In this document: piece by piece, positions 6,856 to 13,971 of the stretch
How positions within the stretch are numbered: position 1 is the first letter of the stretch
Layout of the letters: the number at the start of each line of letters is the position of its first letter
Assembly: GCA_041481485.1 (NCBI GenBank)
Contig: JBGPBY010000125.1
Location: 1-15,786 of the forward strand
Source of the DNA: JBGPBY01 sp041481485
Lineage (GTDB): Bacteria; Acidobacteriota; Terriglobia; 20CM-2-55-15
DNA: 15,786 nucleotides
Direction of reading: 5' to 3'
Translations under genes and position numbers: made by a program
The notes under the pieces: model-generated
What the model saw: only the letters and a program-made list of their open reading frames with translations
Told to the model about the DNA's origin: nothing
The model's database searches: none

Positions 6856-7518
6856 ATGGGGACTTTGGTCAAAGACGAACTCTCCGGGCAAATGCGGCGT
6901 CCACGGCTGCTTCTTGCCGACGATCACCTGATGGTGGTGGAGGGAATGAGCAGGCTTCTTCAGGCGGACTACGACATCTTACCGCCCGTCGGCGACGGGC
7001 AGTTGCTTGTGGAGACAGCGCTGCGCACGAATCCCGACATCATCGTTACTGATGTTTCGATGCCCATTCTCAATGGCATCGAGGCAATTCGCCAGCTCCG
7101 AAAAAAGGGCGTGAAATCGAAAGTCATTTTCCTTTCCATGCACGCGGATATCGAGTTCGCCGCCGAGGCTCTGCTTGCCGGTGCATCTGCATACGTCATC
7201 AAGCATTCTGCGGCCGAAGAACTCGGACGAGCCATCCAGGATGCACTGCATAACAAGACCTACATCACTCCCAAAATCGCCAGAGACCGGGAATTGATGA
7301 ATCATGCAGTCAGACACCGCATGGTATTGACGGCTCGAGAGCGTGAAGTACTTCAACTTGTGGCAGAAGGCCGGACCATCAATGGAATTGCCGCGATTTT
7401 AAACGTTGCCGGCCGTACCGTCGTTTTCCATAAAACCAACATCATGGACAAACTCAACCTGCGAACGACCGCAGATCTCACTCAATACGCGGTTCGTCAC
7501 GGCATGATTGCCGTCTGA
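6856..7518 (+). CDS. NarL/FixJ-family response regulator, coupled to the kinase
   Basis: Response regulator of 220 residues. The receiver domain has D22/D23 in LLLADDHLMVVEG, the phospho-acceptor Asp66 in VTDVSMPILNG, Ser94 at the switch position (FLSMHAD) and Lys116 in AYVIKHSA. The LuxR-type helix-turn-helix begins near residue 154 (LTAREREVLQLVAEGRTINGIA). Its recognition segment reads VAGRTVVFHKTNIMDKL, with Ala-Gly where many relatives have a Ser, and Asn-Gly-Ile where many have Lys-Glu-Ile. The start ATG 6856 follows the kinase stop by one base and has AAGGAG at 6846-6851, inside the kinase's last codons. The FGE gene starts 32 bp after the stop, so the regulator probably controls the run it belongs to. 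The stop codon lies within a 17-bp tandem duplication. Confidence 0.93.
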   Translation: MGTLVKDELSGQMRRPRLLLADDHLMVVEGMSRLLQADYDILPPVGDGQLLVETALRTNPDIIVTDVSMPILNGIEAIRQLRKKGVKSKVIFLSMHADIEFAAEALLAGASAYVIKHSAAEELGRAIQDALHNKTYITPKIARDRELMNHAVRHRMVLTAREREVLQLVAEGRTINGIAAILNVAGRTVVFHKTNIMDKLNLRTTADLTQYAVRHGMIAV

Positions 7519-7536
7519 ACATGATTTCCGTCTGAA
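7503..7536 (+). repeat. 17-bp tandem duplication covering the regulator's last codons
   Basis: CATGATTGCCGTCTGAA (7503-7519) is followed at once by CATGATTTCCGTCTGAA (7520-7536), 16 of 17 bases identical. The first copy encodes the last residues M-I-A-V and the stop; the second repeats ATG...TGA as a four-codon frame (M-I-S-V) ahead of the FGE ribosome site. The pattern fits replication slippage. Confidence 0.9.
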
Positions 7537-7550
7537 ACTGGGGAGATTCA

Positions 7551-8546
7551 ATGAACGCAAAATCGATCGAACGCACGCATTCGAGCCTGGCTCTTGAAGA
7601 GCCGGCCCAACTGGCAGATCCGGGCATGGTGTGGATTCCCGGAGGAACATTTCAAATGGGATCGGAAAAGTTCTATGCAGAAGAACGGCCAGTGCACAAA
7701 GTCACTGTGGACGGTTTTTGGATGGACAGCTGCACCGTCACCAACGAGCAATGGCAGCATTTTGTCGATCAGACTCATTACGTAACGCTTGCGGAACGAG
7801 CCCCGAATCCGGAGGACTATCCCGGCGCACAACCGGAGTTGCTGGTGCCCGCCTCGGTCGTATTTAACCAGCCCAACCGGCCCGTGGACCTTTCGAGTTG
7901 CTTCAATTGGTGGACGTATGTTCCCGGTGCGAACTGGCGTCATCCGTTGGGCCCTGCGACCTCACTGAAAGGACGCGAAAAGCATCCGGTCGTCCACATT
8001 GCATTCGAGGACGCCCAGGCTTATGCCAATTGGATTGGCAAGGAGTTGCCCACCGAAGCCGAGTGGGAATTTGCAGCGCGAGGCGGTTTAGACGGTGCCG
8101 ATTTTGTCTGGGGAGATGAACTGACTCCCGGTGGCAAGTTCATGGCGAACACCTGGCAAGGTGAGTTCCCTTGGCAAAACCTCAATAGCGATGGCTTCGA
8201 AGGAACAGCTCCTGTTGGAAGTTTCTCTGCAAATGGGTACGGCCTTTATGACATGGCGGGCAATGTCTGGGAATGGACCGGCGATTGGTTTCAGGAATAC
8301 AGCAAGAATCAGCGCGCTTGCTGCGGAAATATCAATCCGCGAGGCGGATCGCTGGAGAACAGCTACGACTCCCAAATGCCCAATATCCGGATTCCCCGAA
8401 AAGTAATGAAGGGCGGCTCGTATCTTTGCGCGCCAAATTACTGCCAGCGTTACCGGCCGGCAGCGAGAATGGCACAGCCGATCGACACCTCGACGTGTCA
8501 CCTCGGCTTTCGTTGCATTTCCCGTGTGACCGATACATCGCTGTAG
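7551..8546 (+). CDS. Formylglycine-generating enzyme (sulfatase-modifying factor)
   Basis: Predicted aerobic FGE, 331 residues. The enzyme oxidises the cysteine of the sulfatase CxPxR motif to formylglycine, using copper and oxygen. Seen in the sequence: the family opening MVWIPGGTFQMGSE (26-39), RPVHKVTVDGFWMD (47-60) with TNEQW, the central HPVVHIAFEDAQAYANW (145-161), LPTEAEWEFAARGG (166-179) and GLYDMAGNVWEWTGDWF (231-247). The decisive part is KGGSYLCAPNYCQRYRPAAR, in which Cys293 and Cys298 match the catalytic copper-binding pair, and the end HLGFRC. Many FGE-sulfatase-domain paralogs (enhancer-binding, ergothioneine-type) lack that pair, so this looks like a true FGE. There is no signal peptide. 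GGGGAG (7540-7545) precedes the ATG by 5 nt. It follows the regulator gene by 32 bp. A likely client arylsulfatase lies near the right edge of the window. Confidence 0.93.
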   Translation: MNAKSIERTHSSLALEEPAQLADPGMVWIPGGTFQMGSEKFYAEERPVHKVTVDGFWMDSCTVTNEQWQHFVDQTHYVTLAERAPNPEDYPGAQPELLVPASVVFNQPNRPVDLSSCFNWWTYVPGANWRHPLGPATSLKGREKHPVVHIAFEDAQAYANWIGKELPTEAEWEFAARGGLDGADFVWGDELTPGGKFMANTWQGEFPWQNLNSDGFEGTAPVGSFSANGYGLYDMAGNVWEWTGDWFQEYSKNQRACCGNINPRGGSLENSYDSQMPNIRIPRKVMKGGSYLCAPNYCQRYRPAARMAQPIDTSTCHLGFRCISRVTDTSL

Positions 8547-8583
8547 GGAACGACATTACCAATAAGCGCGGAGAGAATCCGGC

Positions 8584-8967
8584 ATGAACGTCAACGAGGC
8601 GGAACCAGTGGATACGTCTACGCGACTGGCGTTCGACCGCACGCGTCTGGCTTATGACCGGACCATGATGGCATGGATACGCACTGCGACCTCATTGATC
8701 ACATTCGGTTTCAGCGTCTTTAAGTTTTTTGAATTTCAGGCAAAGACTCCTCGCGCGGACCTGCTGCTCGGACCGCGTGGCTTTGCAATCATCATGATTT
8801 GCGTTGGCCTGATTTCGCTGCTAATGGCAACGATCCAGCACCGCTTCGAAAGAAACAAACTTCGATCCATGGACCGCGAAGTGCCGCGCTCGATGGCTGC
8901 GGCACTTGCGGGAGTTATTGCCGCATTGGGAATTGCAGCCCTGATTTCGGTGATATTGAACCGCTGA
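8584..8967 (+). CDS. DUF202-family small inner-membrane protein (YidH-like)
   Basis: Integral membrane protein of 127 residues, function unknown. The family hallmark is visible: TRLAFDRTRLAYDRTMMAWIRTATSLI followed by FGFSVFKFFEF, in which a charged amphipathic start leads straight into the first membrane helix. A second helix spans about 64-83 (FAIIMICVGLISLLMATIQH) and a third about 101-125 (AALAGVIAALGIAALISVIL). The start at 8584 follows GGAGAG by about ten bases. It is 37 bp after FGE and 24 bp before the next membrane protein gene, so all are probably one transcript. DUF202 proteins have no established biochemical role; link to FGE is by position only. Confidence 0.87.
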   Translation: MNVNEAEPVDTSTRLAFDRTRLAYDRTMMAWIRTATSLITFGFSVFKFFEFQAKTPRADLLLGPRGFAIIMICVGLISLLMATIQHRFERNKLRSMDREVPRSMAAALAGVIAALGIAALISVILNR

Positions 8968-8991
8968 TTTCAAAATCGCACCAAGACGACC

Positions 8992-10179
8992 ATGCCCTTG
9001 TCGCAACCTATCGACGAAGAAGTCTTCAGCGGCGGCCCCGCGCGGAAAATTGAACATGATCTTCACCTGCTGCGCGCGCGATTGGAGCTGACCATTTCAA
9101 GACGAGCCCTGATTGTTGTTTTGGTCAGCTGGCCGCCGTTGGCGATACTCGTGGCGATAACAGGATTCGCCACGGGAGAACCGTCCCTGAAATCCTTCTT
9201 CACGGATGCCGGATGTTATGCACGATACCTGATTGCAGCTCCTCTTTTGATTATTGCTGAAGGCGACACTGTCCCTATCTTTGGCCGTGTTGTGCGTCAT
9301 TTTCTCTTCGGAGGGTTCATACCGGCCGAGGAACGAATCCTATACAGCCGGGCGATTTCATCCACAAGGCGGCTCCTGGATTCAAAAGTGGCGGAAATCG
9401 TGGTCATTCTGCTTGCCTATGCCGTTGCCATCGTTGCAATGATCAGTCTGCGGCATGCGCCAACTCCGTCCTGGTACTGGAACGGTCCAACCTCTCCCCT
9501 CGGGCTGTCTCCCGCCGGAATGTGGCACGCATTTGTCAGCCTGCCGCTGCTGCTGTTGCTGTTGCTGGGCTGTGGCTGGTTGTGGAAAATTGTCCTCTGG
9601 TGGAGATTCCTGTGGCTGATGTCTCGACTCAATCTCAGCCTCGTCTCCACCCATCCGGATCAGGCCGGCGGACTAAAATTTGTCAGCACCTCGATCAGAG
9701 GCTATCGCATTCCGACACTGGCTTTCAGCTCCATCGTAGCGGGCGCTCAAATGAATCAGATTCTCCATGTCGGACTAGCTCCTCTGGATGTGAGAAATGT
9801 CGCAATCGGAGTCACCATATTCGTTCTGGTAATGGCTGCAGGACCGCTTGTTCTGTTCTTTACGAAACTGCGGCAAACCAAACTGAAGGGTATTTTCAAA
9901 TATGGTGCTCTGGGGCGCGATGTCGCCTTACAGTTCGAGAAAAAGTGGCTCGATCGTCCGGGAACCTTTGACACTGCCACTCTGGAAACGAATGATTTTT
10001 CGGCGATGACAGACCTCAATCAGGTCGTCAGTTATGCACATAACGTGCGGGATTTTCCATTTGGCTGGCGAGAATTGAGTTATCTTGCCATCGGCGCCGT
10101 GATTCCTTTTATCCCTGCGGCTCTGATGGCAGTCCCTCTCACGGAATTACTTCACGAACTGGCAAAACTGTTGGTATAG
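8992..10179 (+). CDS. Polytopic inner-membrane protein of unrecognised family
   Basis: 395 residues; I do not recognise a named family. About six membrane helices can be seen: about 40-60 (LIVVLVSWPPLAILVAITGF), 76-92, 132-155, a long Leu-rich stretch at 180-205 (SLPLLLLLLLGCGWLW), 262-290 (VAIGVTIFVLVMAAGPLVLFF) and 363-388. Between helices lie a charged soluble N-terminus, RHFLFGGFIPAEERILY (about 102-118) and the loop STHPDQAGGLKFVSTS (about 218-233), whose HPDxxGGL pattern looks like a conserved signature. The Leu run is encoded by a CTG/TTG triplet repeat at about 9543-9567. The ATG at 8992 has only a weak ribosome site (AAGACG). It lies 24 bp after the DUF202 gene and 14 bp before the barrel gene. 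A signalling, transport or envelope-assembly role is possible; none can be assigned. Confidence 0.8.
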   Translation: MPLSQPIDEEVFSGGPARKIEHDLHLLRARLELTISRRALIVVLVSWPPLAILVAITGFATGEPSLKSFFTDAGCYARYLIAAPLLIIAEGDTVPIFGRVVRHFLFGGFIPAEERILYSRAISSTRRLLDSKVAEIVVILLAYAVAIVAMISLRHAPTPSWYWNGPTSPLGLSPAGMWHAFVSLPLLLLLLLGCGWLWKIVLWWRFLWLMSRLNLSLVSTHPDQAGGLKFVSTSIRGYRIPTLAFSSIVAGAQMNQILHVGLAPLDVRNVAIGVTIFVLVMAAGPLVLFFTKLRQTKLKGIFKYGALGRDVALQFEKKWLDRPGTFDTATLETNDFSAMTDLNQVVSYAHNVRDFPFGWRELSYLAIGAVIPFIPAALMAVPLTELLHELAKLLV

Positions 10180-10193
10180 GAGAGCTTCGGGTT

Positions 10194-10997
10194 ATGCTGA
10201 TTCGGGAGAAACCACAGCTCATGGGCAAGCCATACCCTGCTATTGCAAAACTTTTTGTGTTTCTGATCGTCTTTCCAGCCAGTGCGGCTGGCCAGGCACC
10301 CACAAGTCAGCCAAACCTGAGTCAGCCAAGTCTGGCTGCCCAGGTTGTCGACCCGACGGCACGACTGAAATCTTTTACGTTTCAGGATACCTTCTCTCCG
10401 TCACTCTGGGGCATCGACGACAGGGCGAACGAAGTCGAGTTTCGCGCAGTAATTCCGCACGACGCATTCGGAATGCCGAACATTCTGCGCATCACCATCC
10501 CATATGTGACAAGCCGTCCCTCTGGTAATCGCGGACTCGGCGATGTTGAATTGCTGAACATCTTTCTCTATCCGACGAAGTGGGGAACGATTGCCGCCGG
10601 AGGTGTTGTCTCCGCAGGAGCGAACAAGGGGCCTGGTATTAACACCCTTGCCCTCGGTCCAGTCCTGGGGATGGTGGTTAAAAAGAAAAAATGGAACTAT
10701 GGCCTGTTCAATCAGAATTTTTTCAGTTTTGGCGACATTGCCACCACACAGCTTCAGCCGGTTCTCTCCTACACTTTTAACGATAAGATCAGCGTCGCGT
10801 ACGGCGACGCGCAATGCACGTTCGACTGGAAGAATAACCGGTTCGTCGATGTGCCGCTCAGTGCTCAGGTGAACTTCATATCCTCGATTCCCCATCAGCC
10901 TGTTCGCTATTTCGTCAATCCGCAATACAACGTTGTCAATGAAACCGGCACACGAAAATGGAGCATCATCTTCGGCATTGGATTCATCGTCAAATAG
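10194..10997 (+). CDS. Outer-membrane beta-barrel, Phenol_MetA_deg / neuromedin-U-like type
   Basis: Secreted protein of 267 residues. A signal peptide ends near residue 33 (LFVFLIVFPASAAGQA). The remainder is mostly beta strands: LRITIPYVTS, GDVELLNIFLYPTKWG, TIAAGGVVSAGA, LALGPVLGMVVKKKKWNYGLFNQNFFSF, TQLQPVLSYTF, and VRYFVNPQYNVV...WSIIFGIGFIVK at the end. The order 'GLGD - barrel strand - LGP - QNFFSFG - QP - YNVV' resembles the barrels that databases often label Phenol_MetA_deg or, misleadingly, neuromedin U; I judge this from memory of the family. Two starts are possible: ATG 10194 (AGGAG 11 nt upstream) and ATG 10221, which gives a more typical signal peptide. A 15-bp near-tandem repeat at 10305-10334 encodes SQPNL/SQPSL after the signal. 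It closes the six-gene run; passive outer-membrane transport is a guess. Confidence 0.75.
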   Translation: MLIREKPQLMGKPYPAIAKLFVFLIVFPASAAGQAPTSQPNLSQPSLAAQVVDPTARLKSFTFQDTFSPSLWGIDDRANEVEFRAVIPHDAFGMPNILRITIPYVTSRPSGNRGLGDVELLNIFLYPTKWGTIAAGGVVSAGANKGPGINTLALGPVLGMVVKKKKWNYGLFNQNFFSFGDIATTQLQPVLSYTFNDKISVAYGDAQCTFDWKNNRFVDVPLSAQVNFISSIPHQPVRYFVNPQYNVVNETGTRKWSIIFGIGFIVK

Positions 10998-11292
10998 CGG
11001 GCCGCCGCGCGCCCGCGGGATTTGCGCACTGTAAGGACAATCGATCAAGCAATCCCTCTCCCAACGGGAGAGGGATTGCTTGATCGAACGCCCCTGCAGC
11101 TGCGGGGTGTACATGAATCTTACCCTTCCATATACAGAATTCGCCTGATGTCCAAGTTCGGCAGTTTGTTCCTTAATATCTGCGGAACCTCTTTTGAGCT
11201 CGCCGCACTCTCCGCTGAGATTCCAGCGATCCGCGCGGTTGGGGATTACTTTGATCGGCGATTTTTTTTCCAGCGTCATTAGTACTTGTAGA
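10998..11292. other. Gene-free, structure-rich region upstream of the MASE1 kinase gene
   Basis: 295 bp between the barrel stop and the first ATG of the kinase. In order it holds a GC-rich inverted repeat GCGGGC/GCCCGC (10997-11016), the perfect 22-bp inverted repeat (11041-11087), a short GC-rich stem CCCC..GGGG around GCAGCTGC (11091-11107), and a run of eight T at 11262-11269. An open frame runs through the last 100 bp into the kinase from TTG 11194, but its residues show no family pattern. No convincing -35/-10 pair was found. Confidence 0.55.
11041..11087. repeat. Perfect 22-bp inverted repeat with 3-nt loop
   Basis: The left arm 11041-11062 starts TCGATCAAGC and ends CCTCTCCC; the right arm 11066-11087 is its exact reverse complement, and the loop is AAC. 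The core CCCTCTCCC/GGGAGAGGG resembles REP-type elements of other bacteria (from general knowledge). No T run follows, so it is not a standard intrinsic terminator, although it may stop or protect the transcript of the six-gene run. No second copy was seen in this window. Confidence 0.9.
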
Positions 11293-13323
11293 ATGGTGCC
11301 GTTCCGTACGATTTTAGACCGGCCAGCCGTCCGTCAAATATATCGGCCAAAACCTATTGTGAAGAGCGCGGCAGACAAAAAGCCGAATTCTGCAGAAACG
11401 CCGCTTTCGGTTTTAGCACTAAGAAAAACGGGTATTCTCGGTTTGTTCGCGGTCACGTACTACGTTGCGTACCACTTCGGAATGTCGTTCAGCCAGAATT
11501 TCGGCTCGCCTTTCTGGTTTCCGGACTCTGTGCTGCTCTCTCTTCTCCTTCTTACAAAGCCGCGGAACTGGTGGCCATTCGTACTCGTAACGCTGCCGAC
11601 ACGGTTTTTCACTTCGGTTATGCCGGGTACACCAATGTGGTTTCTGGCTGCGTGTTATGTCAACGATTCGGCAAAAGGGATGCTGTCTGCCTGGCTCCTG
11701 CGTTCGGATTCCGTGCGAAGGGAGTGGTTTGATTCTCCGCGCAAATTCGTGAACTACTTTCTGATTGCTGTGATATTCGTGCCAATGATTTCGGCGACCG
11801 CCGGAGCCGCAAGCCGAATGGCAATGGGCTACAGCTTCCTGGCATCCTGGGGGACATGGTTTCTGGGAAACAGCCTTGCAAGCCTGGTGGTTACACCGGG
11901 GCTGCTTAGTCTGGCAGGAGAATTCCGGAGACTCACGGCACATCGGACGAAAGTCTATGTGGAAATCTGTATGATCACCGCCGGTCTCGCGGTCACGGGT
12001 TATTACTCTTTCCTCAGCGACCCTGATTTCATCAGCCATTATCCTTTCGTCCTGTACCTGCCGGGTCCGTTTTTACTTTGGGCGGCCATGAGATTTGGTC
12101 TTCTTGGTTCGTCGGCGAGTCTGTCGCTAGTAGGTTCGTTGTTTATTATCGGGGTTTCCGAGGGAGTCGGCCCCCTTCGGACTTCATCGCCCGCTTCCAG
12201 TTTGCTTTCAACTCAGCTCCTGCTCTTCGTGATTTGCGTTCCGTTCATGGTCCTGTCTGTGAAGATTCAGCAGCAGCGCAAAATGGAACTGGCGTTGAGA
12301 GAGAGCGAAGAACGATTTCGTTCGCTCATCAATACGGTTCCGGTCATGGTTTGGATGTCGGGCAATAATGCGCTATGTACCTTTTTCAACAAGCCGTGGC
12401 TCGAATTCACGAGCCGGCCTATTGAAAAGGAGCTCGGTAACGGATGGCTGGAGAGCATTCATTTCAGCGACAGAGAAAAAGTCTTCAGGGAATATCTCGA
12501 AGCGTTTCATGCGCGAAAGAACTTTAGTTTTGAGTACAGGTTGCTGCAGGGGAACAAGTCCTATCGATGGGTGCTGGGTAACGGCATACCGCGCTATGCG
12601 CCGGACCGGACCTTCCTGGGTTACATCGCAAGTTGCATCGATATTACCGGCCGCAAGCAGGCGGAAGAAAAACTTCGGCTGATGGGAATTCAGTTAATCA
12701 ATGCTCAGGAAACCGAGCGGATTCGCATCGGTCAGGAGTTGCATGAGAATCTGGCACAACGGTTGGCAGCCCTTTCCATCCAACTGAGCTGCGTGGCGCA
12801 GACAGATGCCGGAAAAAAGGGGATGTCTCGCGAGATTGAGGAAATTCAGCAACAGACCCTGACGATTTGCAAAGATGTTGCGAATTTATCGCATCAGTTG
12901 CGGCCCCCCACTCTGGAGAGACTGGGAATGTCCCTGGCGCTTCGGGACCTGTGTGAGCGTTCATCGAATGAAAATCTGCGAGTCAGCTGTTCGATGGCCG
13001 AAGACTTTCCTTCTCTTCCGGAGACCGTTTCCGTATCCATGTATCGAGTTGCGCAGGAAGCACTGTGGAATGCGCAGGCTCATAGCGGGGCAAATCAAAT
13101 TCATATCGATTTGAAGCTTGAGAATTCCGTTCTCATACTCTCAATTGTCGATGACGGCTGTGGATTTATTGTCGACTCCACGCCGGGCGACGGACTTGGA
13201 TTGGCCACCATGTCGGAGCGGATGCGCGTCATCGGCGGCAATCTGACGGTGGCATCAAATCCTGGAATCGGCACCACCATAACGGCAGTTCTGCCTTTGA
13301 AAAGACAAACTGCCGCTGGTTAG
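11293..13323 (+). CDS. MASE1-PAS membrane histidine kinase, NarL/DegS type
   Basis: Membrane-bound sensor kinase, 676 residues from ATG 11293. Residues about 40-325 hold some eight membrane helices with MASE1 features (GMSFSQNFGSPFWFPDSVLL near the start; GAASRMAMGY; GNSLASLVVTPGLLSL; YPFVLYLPGPFLLWAAMRFG). A PAS domain occupies about 337-456 (ALRESEERFRSLINTVPVMVW; FEYRLLQGNKSYRWVLGNGIP; GYIASCIDITGRKQAE). The HisKA_3 domain carries His484 in RIRIGQELHENLAQRLAAL, with Glu where relatives usually have Asp. The HATPase_c domain has Asn593 (VAQEALWNAQAHS), DDGCGF (620-625) and GDGLGLATMSERM, all intact. No ribosome site precedes ATG 11293, so the start is uncertain; upstream TTG 11194 is in frame. 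No regulator gene is adjacent. Its stop overlaps that of the convergent lipoprotein gene by 4 nt. The signal sensed by MASE1 domains is unknown. Confidence 0.9.
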   Translation: MVPFRTILDRPAVRQIYRPKPIVKSAADKKPNSAETPLSVLALRKTGILGLFAVTYYVAYHFGMSFSQNFGSPFWFPDSVLLSLLLLTKPRNWWPFVLVTLPTRFFTSVMPGTPMWFLAACYVNDSAKGMLSAWLLRSDSVRREWFDSPRKFVNYFLIAVIFVPMISATAGAASRMAMGYSFLASWGTWFLGNSLASLVVTPGLLSLAGEFRRLTAHRTKVYVEICMITAGLAVTGYYSFLSDPDFISHYPFVLYLPGPFLLWAAMRFGLLGSSASLSLVGSLFIIGVSEGVGPLRTSSPASSLLSTQLLLFVICVPFMVLSVKIQQQRKMELALRESEERFRSLINTVPVMVWMSGNNALCTFFNKPWLEFTSRPIEKELGNGWLESIHFSDREKVFREYLEAFHARKNFSFEYRLLQGNKSYRWVLGNGIPRYAPDRTFLGYIASCIDITGRKQAEEKLRLMGIQLINAQETERIRIGQELHENLAQRLAALSIQLSCVAQTDAGKKGMSREIEEIQQQTLTICKDVANLSHQLRPPTLERLGMSLALRDLCERSSNENLRVSCSMAEDFPSLPETVSVSMYRVAQEALWNAQAHSGANQIHIDLKLENSVLILSIVDDGCGFIVDSTPGDGLGLATMSERMRVIGGNLTVASNPGIGTTITAVLPLKRQTAAG

Positions 13324-13841
13324 TGGTCTTTAACTTCTTCCGAAGTCAGGAACGTCCGCAGTATTTCCTCTCGAACTCCAATAGCGGTATCCATCGCCTC
13401 ATTCACCGGATCCCGATCGGTAACGTCGAGCTCCAGCTTCCAGTCGCTGAGCCAGCGGATGTGATGCCGGAGAACTACCTCAAATTTCATGTAATCCTTG
13501 GAATACCGTTGGGAGCTCTTCCTTAGAGAAAAAAGCGTATTTTGCGCCGACAGGATCGAATCGCGGTACTGGTTCAGCAGTACCGCTGCGTTCCCGTTTT
13601 CCTGCAGCGTTTCGTTTCGGGCGTGTCTTAGCAGGATGTCTGAAATCTGAATGTAGTTTCTCGTGCGGTCGATTGGCTGCTTCGATGCCTGAAGCTGTTT
13701 CTCCGCTTCGGAAAGTGTCACTTTTCCCGGCGGCCCCATTATTGTGTGATTGGACTGTGAAGCGCAGCCTGCAAGAAAAGTGTTCAGAAGGAGTGCTGCT
13801 ATCGCAGAATTCCGGCAGAAGTTCGATGAATGCTTTCGCAA
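13320..13841 (-). CDS. Small lipoprotein of unknown function
   Basis: 173 residues with a lipoprotein signal: RKHSS basic start, hydrophobic AIAALLLNTFLAGC and lipidated Cys26. The mature part is helical and highly charged, with a heptad-like stretch (SEAEKQLQASKQPIDRTRNY, then AVLLNQYRDSILSAQNTLFSL and FEVVLRHHIRWLSDWKLELD), which suggests coiled-coil or helical-bundle structure. No family recognised. The start is TTG 13839-13841: on the minus strand a strong GGAGG (plus 13847-13851) lies 5 nt upstream and no in-frame ATG precedes the signal peptide. A 7-bp hairpin sits directly upstream of that ribosome site. The TAA stop shares bases with the stop of the convergent MASE1 kinase. It lies 130 bp downstream of the small kinase gene on the same strand, and may be a separate unit. 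Confidence 0.8.
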   Translation of the reverse strand: MRKHSSNFCRNSAIAALLLNTFLAGCASQSNHTIMGPPGKVTLSEAEKQLQASKQPIDRTRNYIQISDILLRHARNETLQENGNAAVLLNQYRDSILSAQNTLFSLRKSSQRYSKDYMKFEVVLRHHIRWLSDWKLELDVTDRDPVNEAMDTAIGVREEILRTFLTSEEVKDH

Positions 13842-13851
13842 TTGAACCTCC

Positions 13852-13871
13852 AGTTGGAAAATGATCCAACT
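13852..13871 (-). promoter_or_regulatory. Leader hairpin adjoining the lipoprotein ribosome site
   Basis: AGTTGGA and TCCAACT form a perfect 7-bp stem with a 6-nt loop, ending directly beside the GGAGG of the lipoprotein gene. A stem in this position could modulate ribosome access or protect the message. Structure is seen; function is inferred. Confidence 0.4.
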
Positions 13872-13955
13872 CCTTCAAATTAATTTATTGCCGATTCAGC
13901 CGCTATACCGTGGATTGAGGATTTCCGCTCACGACCTTATTGGATGGCGCATCAA

Positions 13956-13970
13956 TGATAATGATTAATT
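13956..13970. promoter_or_regulatory. Fur-like box candidate upstream of the lipoprotein gene
   Basis: TGATAATGATTAATT matches the 7-1-7 Fur-family pattern TGATAATnATTATCA at 11 of 14 positions: the left half is perfect and the right half is weak. It lies in an AT-rich patch just past the small kinase's stop, 115 bp upstream of the lipoprotein start. AT-rich composition raises the chance of a random match. Confidence 0.25.
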
Positions 13971-13971
13971 G

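Noticed and set aside
9543..9567. CTG/TTG triplet run as a phase-variation repeat
   Set aside because: Codons are mixed and it simply encodes a Leu-rich membrane helix; a unit of three would not shift the frame.
10401..11279. 292-codon open frame on the minus strand
   Set aside because: It lies antisense to the barrel gene, which has a signal peptide and strand pattern, and crosses the 22-bp inverted repeat. The product is basic, has no domain and no ribosome site; it mirrors the codon bias of the real gene.
11194..11292. N-terminal extension of the MASE1 kinase from TTG 11194
   Set aside because: Adds 33 residues without a family pattern or ribosome site and translates through a T8 run; ATG 11293 preferred, although it too lacks a clear ribosome site.
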